Source: Salinispora oceanensis
GTDB lineage: Bacteria > Actinomycetota > Actinomycetes > Mycobacteriales > Micromonosporaceae
Reading direction: 5' to 3'
Assembly: GCF_000383575.1 (NCBI RefSeq)
Contig: NZ_KB911579.1
Coordinates: 3,504,523-3,568,522 of the forward strand
Length of the DNA: 64,000 bases
Both the position numbers and the translations under genes were made by a program. Every line of letters starts with the position of its first letter. The stretch's first letter is position 1. Below the pieces are notes generated by a model. That model did no database searches and was not told the DNA's origin. It saw only the letters and a list, made by a program, of their open reading frames with translations. Below are positions 26,744 through 35,270 of this stretch, piece after piece.

Positions 26744-27399
26744 CGGTGGGTTCAGGGGACCCGGCCGGCGTACCTGGTGCGGGGTCGGGTCGGCGGCGGG
26801 ACGCGGCGATGACCGGAGCGGCAGAGCCGGCCCCGGCGGCTCCCCGGGTGCCGGTGCTCAACGCCGCCAATGCGCTGACGTTGCTGCGGCTGGTGTTGGT
26901 GCCGGTCTTCGCCGTCTCGGTGGTCGTCTCCGAGATGACTCACGTCGGCTGGCGGATCGTGGCCTGCCTGATCTTTGTCGCGGCTTCCCTCACAGACCTG
27001 GTGGACGGGTGGATCGCTCGCCGGTTCGGGCTGGTCACCTCGGTGGGAAAGGTGGCCGATCCGATCGCGGACAAGGCGCTCACCGGTGTCGCGCTGCTGC
27101 TGCTCTCCGGCTACGACCAGCTTTCGTGGTGGGTGACCGGAACGATCCTCTTTCGGGAACTGGGCATCACCGCACTGCGGTTCTGGGTGATCCGGCACGG
27201 CGTCATCGCCGCCAGCCGGGGCGGGAAGATCAAGACGGCCCTGCAGACCCTCGCGATCGTCTGGTACCTCTGGCCCATGCCGGCGCCGCTGGACCTGGTC
27301 GGACCATGGGTCATGGGTGCCGCGGTGGCGGTTACCGTGGTCAGTGGCCTCGACTACGTGGTGCGGGCGCTGCGCCTGCGGCGGCGGAACGAGGGTTGA
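26740..27399 (+). CDS. pgsA: CDP-alcohol phosphatidyltransferase (PgsA)
   Basis: Transfers a phosphatidyl group from CDP-diacylglycerol to glycerol 3-phosphate, giving phosphatidylglycerol phosphate. The CDP-OH-P signature (D-x2-DG-x2-AR-x8-G-x3-D-x3-D) is intact in DLVDGWIARRFG...ADPIADK. About five membrane helices are present. GTG 26740 overlaps the rimO stop (GTGA) and gives 219 residues; ATG 26809 would give 196 and begins nearer to conserved sequence, so the start is uncertain. Its place before cinA and clgR matches the pgsA3 locus of mycobacteria. Confidence 0.9.
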   Translation: MTVGSGDPAGVPGAGSGRRRDAAMTGAAEPAPAAPRVPVLNAANALTLLRLVLVPVFAVSVVVSEMTHVGWRIVACLIFVAASLTDLVDGWIARRFGLVTSVGKVADPIADKALTGVALLLLSGYDQLSWWVTGTILFRELGITALRFWVIRHGVIAASRGGKIKTALQTLAIVWYLWPMPAPLDLVGPWVMGAAVAVTVVSGLDYVVRALRLRRRNEG

Positions 27400-27425
27400 C
27401 CGGGTCCGGCGAAGGGGGAGCCACG

Positions 27426-27953
27426 ATGGGGCTGGGAGCGGACGGTGAACGGCCCGTCGAAGGCCCGGCTGCCAGCGTCGTGCATGACCTGGTCAAGCGG
27501 CGGGAGACGCTCGCCACCGTCGAATCGCTGACCGGTGGCCTGCTCGCCGCCACGGTCGTGGAGGTCCCCGGGGTGAGCAGCGTCTACCGCGGCGGGCTGG
27601 TGGTCTACGCGACCGAGTTGAAGGCTCAGCTGGCCGGAGTGTCGGCGGAACTGCTCGCCGGGCGCGGGCCGGTTGACCCGGACGTGGCCATGGCGCTCGC
27701 GTTGGGGGGCCAGCGACGGTGCGCAGCCGACTGGGGCGTGGCCACCACCGGGGTGGCCGGACCGGAGCCGCAGGGCGGCAAGCCGGTCGGCCTGGTCTAC
27801 GTGGCGGTGGCCGGTCCGAACGGCAGCGTGGTCCGGCGGCTGGAGTTGGGCGGGGGCCGTGATCTCATCCGGTCCGCCACCGTGGTGCAGGCGCTTCGAC
27901 TGCTGGCCGAGCAGGTGGCCGAGGCGCCCGACGCTGCCGGCGGCGGTGCGTAG
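27426..27953 (+). CDS. CinA-like nicotinamide-nucleotide amidohydrolase (PncC)
   Basis: A 175-residue stand-alone CinA C-terminal domain, which hydrolyses NMN to nicotinate mononucleotide in NAD recycling. Conserved segments are ESLTGGLLAA (usually ESCTGG; here Leu replaces Cys) and TGVAGPEPQGGKPVGLVYVAV. A GGGGAG ribosome-binding site precedes the ATG. It starts 27 bases after pgsA and is probably in the rimO-pgsA transcript. The Cys-to-Leu change is at a position not known to me as essential. Confidence 0.85.
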   Translation: MGLGADGERPVEGPAASVVHDLVKRRETLATVESLTGGLLAATVVEVPGVSSVYRGGLVVYATELKAQLAGVSAELLAGRGPVDPDVAMALALGGQRRCAADWGVATTGVAGPEPQGGKPVGLVYVAVAGPNGSVVRRLELGGGRDLIRSATVVQALRLLAEQVAEAPDAAGGGA

Positions 27954-28154
27954 CGACACCGACCGTGATACGGTCGGCACTCTTTGTCGACGACGTTGCC
28001 GTTCGGCAGGCTCGCCGGCTCGCAGCCCGATTCGGCAAGCGGGGCGGTATGTCGGTCAGGCCGGCACCGGGTACGGTTGCGGGAAGGTTCCGGTGGTCGG
28101 GGCCCGGATTCCCCGGGTCGCCGAGGCACGGAGTGTTCCTCCAGGGGAGGTGCG

Positions 28155-28610
28155 ATGGTCCTGCTACGCCGGCTGATCGGTGACGCGCTACGGACACGCC
28201 GGCAGGGGCAGCACCGCACCCTGCGCGAGGTTTCCTCTGCCGCCAATGTCAGCCTTGGCTACCTCTCCGAGATTGAGCGTGGGCACAAGGAGCCGTCGAG
28301 CGAGCTGCTGGCCGCCATCTGTGACGCGCTTGGCGCCCGCCTCTCCGAGCTGTTGCGCGAGGTGAGTGACACGGTGGCGCTCGCCGAGCAGATGCCGGGG
28401 GTGCTGGTGCCGGTCCAGGATGAGCCGACCGGGCAGCAGCCCGCCCCGGTCCCAGCCGCCAGCCACGGCAAGACCGCCGGCCGGGCGGTCCGCCAGGTCT
28501 CCTCCTCGGATGGCACGGTGTCGGTTCAGGTCCGCCAGGATTCGCCGCTCAAGGCGACCCTGCACACCCGGGTTCGCAAAACAGACCGGGACGTGGTCTG
28601 CGCCGCCTGA
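28155..28610 (+). CDS. clgR: XRE-family regulator, ClgR type
   Basis: A 151-residue protein with an N-terminal helix-turn-helix (about residues 20-75, SSAANVSLGYLSEIERGHKEPSSE) and a C-terminal extension ending DRDVVCAA, which resembles a Clp-degron-type tail. ClgR activates clp protease genes and, in mycobacteria, the psp operon. The position after pgsA-cinA and directly before pspA is the same as in M. tuberculosis (Rv2745c/Rv2744c). A GGGGAGG ribosome-binding site precedes ATG 28155. The 200-base gap upstream should hold its promoter; no clear ClgR or SigE box was found there by eye. Confidence 0.88.
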   Translation: MVLLRRLIGDALRTRRQGQHRTLREVSSAANVSLGYLSEIERGHKEPSSELLAAICDALGARLSELLREVSDTVALAEQMPGVLVPVQDEPTGQQPAPVPAASHGKTAGRAVRQVSSSDGTVSVQVRQDSPLKATLHTRVRKTDRDVVCAA

Positions 28611-28694
28611 GCGCGCGTAGGGTTGATCGTGGCCCCGCTGCGTTGCCGGCGGCTGCCCAAACTGGCATCCGCCTGCGACGATGGAGCCACTGCC

Positions 28695-28722
28695 GTCGCG
28701 GCCGGCCAGGTCGCGGCCGGCC
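28695..28722. repeat. 13-bp direct repeat upstream of pspA
   Basis: GTCGCGGCCGGCC occurs twice (28695-28707 and 28710-28722), separated by two bases, about 30 bases before the pspA start. It could be a regulator site in the clgR-pspA gap; each half also contains the palindrome GGCCGGCC, so it could equally form RNA structure. Confidence 0.4.
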
Positions 28723-28750
28723 GCGTTGCTAGTGAGGGGATACCGCGGAG

Positions 28751-29626
28751 ATGGCGAACCCGTTCGTCAAGGGTTGGAAATATCTGATGGCGCTCTTCGG
28801 CACCAAACTCGACGAGCGTGCTGATCCGAAGGTGCAGGTCCAGCAGGCGATCGAGGAATCTCAGCGGCAGCACCAGCTGCTTGTCCAGCAGGCCGCCGCG
28901 GTGATCGGCAACCAACGGCAGCTGGAGATGAAGCTGTCCCGGCAGATGTCCGAGGTCGAGCGGCTGCAGGGTAACGCCCGCCAGGCCCTGGTCCTGGCCG
29001 ACCAGGCCCAGGCTCGGGGCAGCGTCGCCGAAGCCACCCGCTACGAACAATCCGCTCAGGCGCTCGCCACCCAGCTGGTCACCGCGGAGCAGGCCACCGA
29101 AGACCTCAAGACCCTGCACGACCAGGCGCTCGGCGCGGCGGCGCAGGCACGTAAGGCGGTCGAGAACAACTCGATGATTCTCCAGCAGAAGCTCGCCGAG
29201 CGGGCGAAGCTGCTCAGCCAGCTCGAGCAGGCCAAGATGCAGGAGAATGTCGCCGCGTCACTGGAGTCGATGTCCGCGATCACCGCCCCGGGTACCACCC
29301 CCACCCTGGACGAGGTGCGCGAGCGCATCGAGCGGCGCTACGCCAACGCCATGGGCCGAGCCGAGCTCGCCGGGAACTCGGTCGAGGGACAGATGCTCGA
29401 CATCCAGCAGGCAGCCCTCGATGCGGCGGGTTCCGCCCGACTCGACCAGATCCGCGCCGGCATGGCCGGGGAACAGCTACGCGGCGCCGCCGAGCGGCCG
29501 GCCGTCACCCGACCCGAGCAGCAGGGCGCTCCGGTCGCCGACCCGGCCGCCGCGGCCCGGCTCGACGAGATTCGCTCCACCCTGGGCCGCGAACGCGGCA
29601 CCGGGGACAGCACCGCCGCCGGCTGA
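28751..29626 (+). CDS. pspA: PspA/IM30 family envelope-stress protein
   Basis: A 291-residue, mostly alpha-helical coiled-coil protein that assembles on the inner face of a stressed membrane (ESCRT-III-like superfamily). It shows the family opening (KYLMALFGTKLDERADPK), long glutamine-rich coiled coils from residue 25 to ~190, and a longer C-terminal tail than E. coli PspA. The tail is rich in Ala, Pro and Arg. It lies 140 bases downstream of clgR and 23 bases upstream of a membrane protein gene, matching the actinobacterial clgR-pspA-pspM arrangement. Confidence 0.9.
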   Translation: MANPFVKGWKYLMALFGTKLDERADPKVQVQQAIEESQRQHQLLVQQAAAVIGNQRQLEMKLSRQMSEVERLQGNARQALVLADQAQARGSVAEATRYEQSAQALATQLVTAEQATEDLKTLHDQALGAAAQARKAVENNSMILQQKLAERAKLLSQLEQAKMQENVAASLESMSAITAPGTTPTLDEVRERIERRYANAMGRAELAGNSVEGQMLDIQQAALDAAGSARLDQIRAGMAGEQLRGAAERPAVTRPEQQGAPVADPAAAARLDEIRSTLGRERGTGDSTAAG

Positions 29627-29649
29627 GCGACGCGGGTTGGGGAGGCGAC

Positions 29650-30429
29650 GTGGCAGATGAACGGACGCGGTACTTCCGGCGACTGAGCCGCCGCCGGCGG
29701 TCTGCCCGCCGATGGAGCGTCATCGCCGGTGGGCTCGGTGGCGCGGCGGCGGTGCTGACGCCGTACGCCGGTCTGGGGTTGCCCGACGCCGCCTGGGCCG
29801 CCGGTGCGGGCGGGGCGATCGTGCTCGCGGCCTGGCGTTGGGCCGATCTGCGGGCGCTCGCCGCCCAGCCGGTGCCGCCGGCGTTGGACCCGGCCGAGGC
29901 GGCGGCCCATTCGCGGGCCCGGCTGGTCGCGGCGGTGGAGCGCCTTCCAGCCGGCCCCGGCATCCTCGCGGAGGCCCGCCGGGTGCGGTCCCGGGTCGCG
30001 CTGCGCGGCACCAGCGCCGCCGAGCCGTGGGGCCGGCTGGATCGGGCCGGGTCTACCTTCGCCGGCCTGCGGGACCGGCTGACCGGGTTGGCGGCACCCG
30101 CGGTCGCCGAGGCGACCGCGGCCGACCGCTCCCTCCGGGACCTCGCCCTCCGCGTCGCGGAGGTCGAACGGGCTATCCGGCTCGCGCCGTCCGAGACCCG
30201 GCCCCCGCTTGAGCAGGCCTGGGCGGCCCTCGCCGGCCAGCTACACAGCGGCGTCGCGGCGTACGAGCGGCTGGTGGCCGCCGCCGCTGGTTACGTGGCC
30301 GAGAACGTGCGGTCCGATGTCCCAGAACCGGCGGTGGACCGGCTCACCGAGGCGACCGACCTGCTGCACGGGGTGGCTTCGGCCCTCGCGGAGCTGCGGG
30401 CCACCGACCCCACCTTCCGTACCTCCTGA
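29650..30429 (+). CDS. PspM-like membrane protein
   Basis: A 259-residue protein with a very basic N-terminus (RRLSRRRRSARR), two hydrophobic segments (about residues 22-42 and 50-65) and then a long helical cytoplasmic region. Its layout and position immediately after pspA correspond to mycobacterial Rv2743c (PspM), the membrane partner of PspA; sequence similarity was not tested. The GTG start has a GGGGAGG-like sequence nearby. It probably anchors PspA at the membrane and is translated from the same transcript. Confidence 0.65.
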   Translation: MADERTRYFRRLSRRRRSARRWSVIAGGLGGAAAVLTPYAGLGLPDAAWAAGAGGAIVLAAWRWADLRALAAQPVPPALDPAEAAAHSRARLVAAVERLPAGPGILAEARRVRSRVALRGTSAAEPWGRLDRAGSTFAGLRDRLTGLAAPAVAEATAADRSLRDLALRVAEVERAIRLAPSETRPPLEQAWAALAGQLHSGVAAYERLVAAAAGYVAENVRSDVPEPAVDRLTEATDLLHGVASALAELRATDPTFRTS

Positions 30430-30475
30430 GCTAACCGGGCCGGCGACCCCGTCCTCAGCTGCGCGAACCAGCCGC

Positions 30476-33400
30476 TCAGCCCGGCGTTGTCACGGCGATC
30501 GGGGCGGTGAAGAGGGACATCCCGACGACGTTGAACGCGCGGATCCGATAGTGGTAGGTGGTGCGTCGCGCCAGGCCCGTGTTGGTGAACCCCCGTCCGT
30601 TCACGGTGAAGGTGGCTACCTCTTGGGTGAACCCCGGGTCCGTGGCCCGCTGCACGGTGAATCCGGCGCCGGACCCGGCGGGCACGCTCGCCGCCCAGCC
30701 GAGGATGACTGTCGCGGTGTCCGGTGCGGACGTAGCGGTGGTGACCGTCACCGAGTCCGGTACGCCCGGCCGGGGCGGTGTGGTGACCTGAGCCACTGTG
30801 GACCACGGTGAGGCCGCCCCCAGGTAGGTGGTGCGCACCCGGTAGTAGTAACGGGTGTCGGGCGCCACGGCGGTGTCCAGATGGGTGTCCCCGACACTGA
30901 TGGCCGTGGTGCCGGGCCCGCTGGTGAAGGTCGGGTTGGTGGCCCGCTGCACGTCAACGCCGGTGGCGAAGGAGCGGTTGCGCCAGTGCAGCCCCACCCG
31001 GAGCGGTGCCGCCGGCGGCACCGCCGCGGCCAGGCCGGTGGGGGCGGTGAGCCGCACCGAGGCGGGCGCGCAGTTCGACCAGGCCGAGCAGCTGACCGCG
31101 TTCTCCGCCCGGAGGCGGTAGTAGTAGGTCACGCCGGGGGTGACGGTCGCGTCGGTGTAGTGGGTGGCGCTGGCGGCTACCGTGATCGTGGCGAGCCCAG
31201 CGGTGAACGCCGGGTCAACGGCGCGTTGGAGCTGGTGACTGGTGGCAGCGGGCCGATTGCCGCTGCCGGTCCAGGCGAGCAGGATCGCCGGCAGCGCGGT
31301 GGCCGATCCGGGCCCCGGGGTCGCGGAGAGCCCGGTCGGAGCCGGTGGCGCGACCCGCAGCACCAGCGGTCGACTCAGGCCCTGGTCTCGATAGCCGGCG
31401 AGCTGGCTGTGCCAGCGGTACTCCCAGCCCAGGTTGACCGGCTGGTGGAGCGCCGGCGCGGCCCGGCCGTCGCGCGGTGCCCCGCTGAGGTGGATGCCGT
31501 CCGGCCAGCCCGGCTCCACTGCCCGTACGCTGTCCGCGATTTTGAACGGGAGGGGTGGTGCGACCGGGCGCAGCGCGACCACCACATCCTCATGTGGGTT
31601 GACCCGGACCACCTGTTTCCAGCCCATCTCATTCGGTGCCGGTGGGCGGAGCGTGCCGTCCCAACCGGCTCGGTTGACCAGTTGTAGGTCGACACCGTCG
31701 AGGCGGACCGGCTGGGTCTGCCGGTCGGCGCCGCGTAGCCGCCACAGCTGCACGCCGCCGCTGGCGGAGCCGGCCGGTACCGCCGGCTCGACGACCGGCA
31801 CCACCTCGGTGGCCGGGTCGGTGGGGCTGAGGGGCACCACGGCCGGCGTGAGTGGCCCTCCGGGCGGCGGACCGACACCGAAGCGGCCCGCGAGTCGGCC
31901 GTACGTCGGCTCGAAGACCTGCTTGATGATCTTCACGGCGAGCGGTAGCAGGACCGGGGACACGTCTCCGGCTGGGGTGAATGCGACCGTGGTGGCATGT
32001 ACCGGGACGGTGGTCTCCCGAGCCGTGTGGGTGCCGAAGGCGGTGTCGTAGGCGGGCTGCGGCACGATCGGCGGGCGCTGGCTGGCCGCGTACGCCTGCG
32101 GTAGTCGCTCCTGGAGCCGGGCCAGGTCGTAGCGGGGCGCCGGGACGCCGGTCACCCGGAACTGCAGCAGGGTACGGGTGTTCGGCCCGTACCCGGGACG
32201 GCTCGGTGGTGTCCCGCCCGCCGCGGTGTGGTCCGCGGCTTCGGTGTGGTGGTCGTAGCGCGGGTCGAAGTCAGGGAGCGGGGCCGGGGCGTCGTTGTAG
32301 AGGAGCACGGTGCTGCCGGGAGCCACGGTGGCGAAGTCCACCAGGACATCGGCCTGCTCCCCGGGGGCGAGTAGCAGCGTGTGCCGGTCCACGTTGAGGA
32401 CGGTGGGGTCGCGCCGGTCGTGTCGGTAGGTCACCGGCTGGTTGGGGAGCACGACCGGGGCCGGAAGGAGGCCCCCGTCGTTGCCGATCTGCACCAGGTC
32501 GGGGCCGGCGGCGAGCGGATCCGGCACCCCGCCTTCCCGCCCGTCTGTCGGCCACCGGCTGGGTCGGCTGGGAGACGGAATCGCCGCCACCATCGGCACC
32601 TCCCCGGCGCCCGGGTCAGCGAGCCCGCCATCGCTGTCCCACATCGGGCCGGCGGAGCGCGTCTGGTAGAGCTGGAGGTTCAGGCTGCGGTCCAGGCACG
32701 CGTTGAGGACACGGAACCGGTAGGTGCGCGGTTCAACCGTCAGCCACGGGTACGCGACGCCGTTGATCAGTACCGTGTCGCCGTACGCGGCTGGCACCGC
32801 CGATGGGTGGGGTACGCCGGGTGCCATCGGCGGCTCACTCGAGTCGTCGCCGACCGGGTCGTGGTGTGGGTTCGGGACCGGCCTCGGCCCGGTGCTGTTG
32901 GGTCTGGCGGTGTTGCCCGCCCCGAGCTCTTCGGCGGTTCGTGTCCACGGCCCGTAGTCCCAGCGTCCGGTCGGGTTGATGCCGTCGTCGCGGTACGGGT
33001 TCTGCCGGGGTTGGTAGATGTGTGGGTGCCAGAGGCTGCCGCGCGCGCCCCACCGGTCGCGGTCCCAGGTCGGATCGGTGGCGGCCAGTTGGCTGTCGTC
33101 GGGCACGAAGGTCTTGTCCTCGAAGACCAGCGGGATCTGGTCGGCGGGCAGCACCCCGTCGGCGACCAGGTCGTCCTCGGCCGGCTCGGTGATCAGGTAG
33201 AGACCTGTCTGTCCGGAGTAGCTGGTGAGCCGGGCCAGCCCGACGGTGTTGTCGTGGAACGCGAGCAACCGACCGCTCTGCTCGTTCGGGTAGTACAACG
33301 TGGTGGCACCCCGGCCGGGCGGCGGCATGTCCGGCACGGGAGTCAGTCCGGGACCGGTCGGGTATGGGGTTATCTCTGCCGCGGGTGTGATCCAGTGCCA

Positions 33401-34177
33401 TGGGTTTCCGGCGCTGATCCAACCGGTCTGTGCGCCAGCGAGGTGCAGCACCGCTCGATTCTGTGGGTATGGTGCCGGCCCGCCCGGTGGCCCGTGGCCG
33501 GCGCCGTCGATGGTCGGGTCAACCGGAAGGAACAGTTCACCGGCTCGACCGGCGGGAAGCTGGTTGATGAACTTGACCCGTACCGGCCGGCTGCGCCGCG
33601 CGAGGATCACCGGGCCGAGGTGGATGGGGCATTTCGGCGGGGTGACAGTGTTGTGTCCGGTCGAATCGGTACCAAGGTTCAGCTGCTGGTATCCCCGCAG
33701 CCGGGTGGCCGGAAGGTCCCGGTGCAGCCGTTGCGCGTACTCCTGAAGGCCGATTTCGTAATAGTCGCAGCCCGGGTAGCTGATCGCGTCGGGTACGGCC
33801 ACCGGCAAGCAGTCGGGGTCGTTGGCCGAGCCGAGCGTGGGCAGCGGGTCAACGAACTTGCGGATGCCGGTGCCGGGCACCACGTCGCCGTTATCGTCCA
33901 GGGCCGGCAGTGGACTGTGGGAGTGGTTCGGGACCGGGCCGAAGTAGCGGGGCAGCGCCGCCGGGTCCAGCGTTGTCGGTGGTGCCGGGTCCAGCGTTGT
34001 CGGTGCCGCCGGGTCCAGGGCCGGGGGCGGGTTCGGGACCTCCGCTGGCGGGCTCGCCGCGGCGTCCTGCGCGCTCCGTGTCGCCGGCACCAGCGGGCCG
34101 TCGTCATCGGTGGCGTCTGTGTGGTTGGTGGCGGGTCGCACGGCCCAGGGGATCCGGAATCTGCGGAACAGGTCCAT
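30476..34177 (-). CDS. Multicopper-oxidase-like protein lacking copper ligands, with fibronectin III domains
   Basis: A 1233-residue protein with the outline of a large actinobacterial multicopper oxidase followed by three fibronectin type III domains (about residues 955-1233, each with a YYYRLRA/YYYRVRT-like motif). The framework is recognisable in WISAGNPWHWITPA, LARLTSYSGQTGLYLI and LGWEYRWHS. The copper motifs are degenerate: HLH reads HLA (~residue 245), YHDH reads FHDN (~308), HPVHFH reads QPVRLD (~822), and WHCHxxEH reads WHSQLAGY (~922). A LDPA/TTLDPAP repeat lies near the N-terminus. No signal peptide is obvious. ATG 34177 has a GGGAGAG site; an ATG at 34267 has none. The function is unknown and it is probably not an oxidase. 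Confidence 0.75.
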   Translation of the reverse strand: MDLFRRFRIPWAVRPATNHTDATDDDGPLVPATRSAQDAAASPPAEVPNPPPALDPAAPTTLDPAPPTTLDPAALPRYFGPVPNHSHSPLPALDDNGDVVPGTGIRKFVDPLPTLGSANDPDCLPVAVPDAISYPGCDYYEIGLQEYAQRLHRDLPATRLRGYQQLNLGTDSTGHNTVTPPKCPIHLGPVILARRSRPVRVKFINQLPAGRAGELFLPVDPTIDGAGHGPPGGPAPYPQNRAVLHLAGAQTGWISAGNPWHWITPAAEITPYPTGPGLTPVPDMPPPGRGATTLYYPNEQSGRLLAFHDNTVGLARLTSYSGQTGLYLITEPAEDDLVADGVLPADQIPLVFEDKTFVPDDSQLAATDPTWDRDRWGARGSLWHPHIYQPRQNPYRDDGINPTGRWDYGPWTRTAEELGAGNTARPNSTGPRPVPNPHHDPVGDDSSEPPMAPGVPHPSAVPAAYGDTVLINGVAYPWLTVEPRTYRFRVLNACLDRSLNLQLYQTRSAGPMWDSDGGLADPGAGEVPMVAAIPSPSRPSRWPTDGREGGVPDPLAAGPDLVQIGNDGGLLPAPVVLPNQPVTYRHDRRDPTVLNVDRHTLLLAPGEQADVLVDFATVAPGSTVLLYNDAPAPLPDFDPRYDHHTEAADHTAAGGTPPSRPGYGPNTRTLLQFRVTGVPAPRYDLARLQERLPQAYAASQRPPIVPQPAYDTAFGTHTARETTVPVHATTVAFTPAGDVSPVLLPLAVKIIKQVFEPTYGRLAGRFGVGPPPGGPLTPAVVPLSPTDPATEVVPVVEPAVPAGSASGGVQLWRLRGADRQTQPVRLDGVDLQLVNRAGWDGTLRPPAPNEMGWKQVVRVNPHEDVVVALRPVAPPLPFKIADSVRAVEPGWPDGIHLSGAPRDGRAAPALHQPVNLGWEYRWHSQLAGYRDQGLSRPLVLRVAPPAPTGLSATPGPGSATALPAILLAWTGSGNRPAATSHQLQRAVDPAFTAGLATITVAASATHYTDATVTPGVTYYYRLRAENAVSCSAWSNCAPASVRLTAPTGLAAAVPPAAPLRVGLHWRNRSFATGVDVQRATNPTFTSGPGTTAISVGDTHLDTAVAPDTRYYYRVRTTYLGAASPWSTVAQVTTPPRPGVPDSVTVTTATSAPDTATVILGWAASVPAGSGAGFTVQRATDPGFTQEVATFTVNGRGFTNTGLARRTTYHYRIRAFNVVGMSLFTAPIAVTTPG

Positions 34178-34285
34178 GGCTCTCCCGGCGTCGGGCGCGG
34201 CACCGACCACCTCGGCGTGGCGGTGGACGCGCGAAACGAACGGTACGTGAGCGCTCCACCGCAGCATGCGACCTGTGGGGGTGGG

Positions 34286-35134
34286 TTAGGAAGTATCCAA
34301 TCGTCCCTTTCTGGGGCTGCCCGTCGTTTCGTCCGTGCCCAGCCCCGCGAGCAGGCGTAGTCCGTCCTCGCTGGGGCTGCCGGGGGCCGCGGACAGGACC
34401 AGCAGCTCCACGCCGGATTCGTCCGGTGGCATGAGGCTCTCCTGGTGCAGTTCCAGGAGCCCGACCAGCGGATGCCGGTATGTCCGGCGTCCGTGGGTGC
34501 GGGCGCGTACGTCCGCGCGGGCCCAGAGGCCGCGGAAGCGCTCGCTTCCCATCGCCAGTTCGCCGATGAGCGAGGTGAGGCGGGGCTCCTCGGGGTACTT
34601 GCCGGCAGCCAGGCGCAGGTGTCCGACCACGTTGAGCGTGCACGCCTCCCAGTCCGCGTACAGACCGCGTTCGTCCTCCTCGAGGAAGATGTGCCGAGCG
34701 GTGTTCAGGCCCGGCATCGGCAGGCCGTAGAGGAGCCGGGCGAGGCGGTTTCCGGCGAGCACGTCCAGGCGATGGTTCATGATCAGCGCGGGCGCTTCGG
34801 CCATCAGGTCGAGGAGGTGGAGCAGCTCGGGCCGGACCCGCCCGCCCGGTGTCTTCGTGCGGTGGCGACGCTTTCGGGCGAGCCGGTAGAGGTGCTCACG
34901 TTCGGTCTCGTCGAGGCCGAGCACGCGGGCGAGCGCGTTGAGGACCTGGTCGGAGGGTTGGGTCGCGCGGCCCTGCTCCAGGCGTACGTAGTAGTCGACG
35001 CTGACTCCGGACAGGTGCGCGACCTCCTCGCGACGCAGCCCCTGCACCCGGCGGTGCCGGTCGGTGGGGATGCCGACGGCCGTCGGGTCGACCCGGGAAC
35101 GCCGGGTCCGCAGGAAGCCCGCGAGACTGTCCAT
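34286..35134 (-). CDS. XRE-family regulator with MmyB-type ligand-binding domain
   Basis: A 282-residue regulator. The first ~80 residues are a helix-turn-helix with the family's GLRREEVAHLSGVSVDYYVRLEQGR core. The rest is an MmyB-like ligand-binding domain (MNHRLDVLAGNRLARLLYG, later VGLLELHQESL). Members of this family usually sit divergent to a short-chain or quinone oxidoreductase and control it, as here with the gene at 35271. A GGGAGG ribosome-binding site and a GATACT element lie just before the ATG. Confidence 0.88.
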   Translation of the reverse strand: MDSLAGFLRTRRSRVDPTAVGIPTDRHRRVQGLRREEVAHLSGVSVDYYVRLEQGRATQPSDQVLNALARVLGLDETEREHLYRLARKRRHRTKTPGGRVRPELLHLLDLMAEAPALIMNHRLDVLAGNRLARLLYGLPMPGLNTARHIFLEEDERGLYADWEACTLNVVGHLRLAAGKYPEEPRLTSLIGELAMGSERFRGLWARADVRARTHGRRTYRHPLVGLLELHQESLMPPDESGVELLVLSAAPGSPSEDGLRLLAGLGTDETTGSPRKGRLDTS

Positions 35135-35167
35135 CCTCCCAGTATCGCCGGGCTACTGCCGCGTGGG

Positions 35168-35184
35168 TGGTACTGCTGTTACCA
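35168..35184. promoter_or_regulatory. Inverted repeat between regulator and oxidoreductase
   Basis: TGGTA and TACCA flank a 7-base spacer, in the middle of the 136-base divergent promoter region. It is a candidate operator for the neighbouring MmyB-type regulator; the arms are short. Confidence 0.35.
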
Positions 35185-35270
35185 GGATGTCCCATCCGAG
35201 GAAGCGGCACCCCTGAATGTCGAGCGCCCCGGCGCCCAGGATCGAAGACACCGATCCGAAGGGAGCCCTC

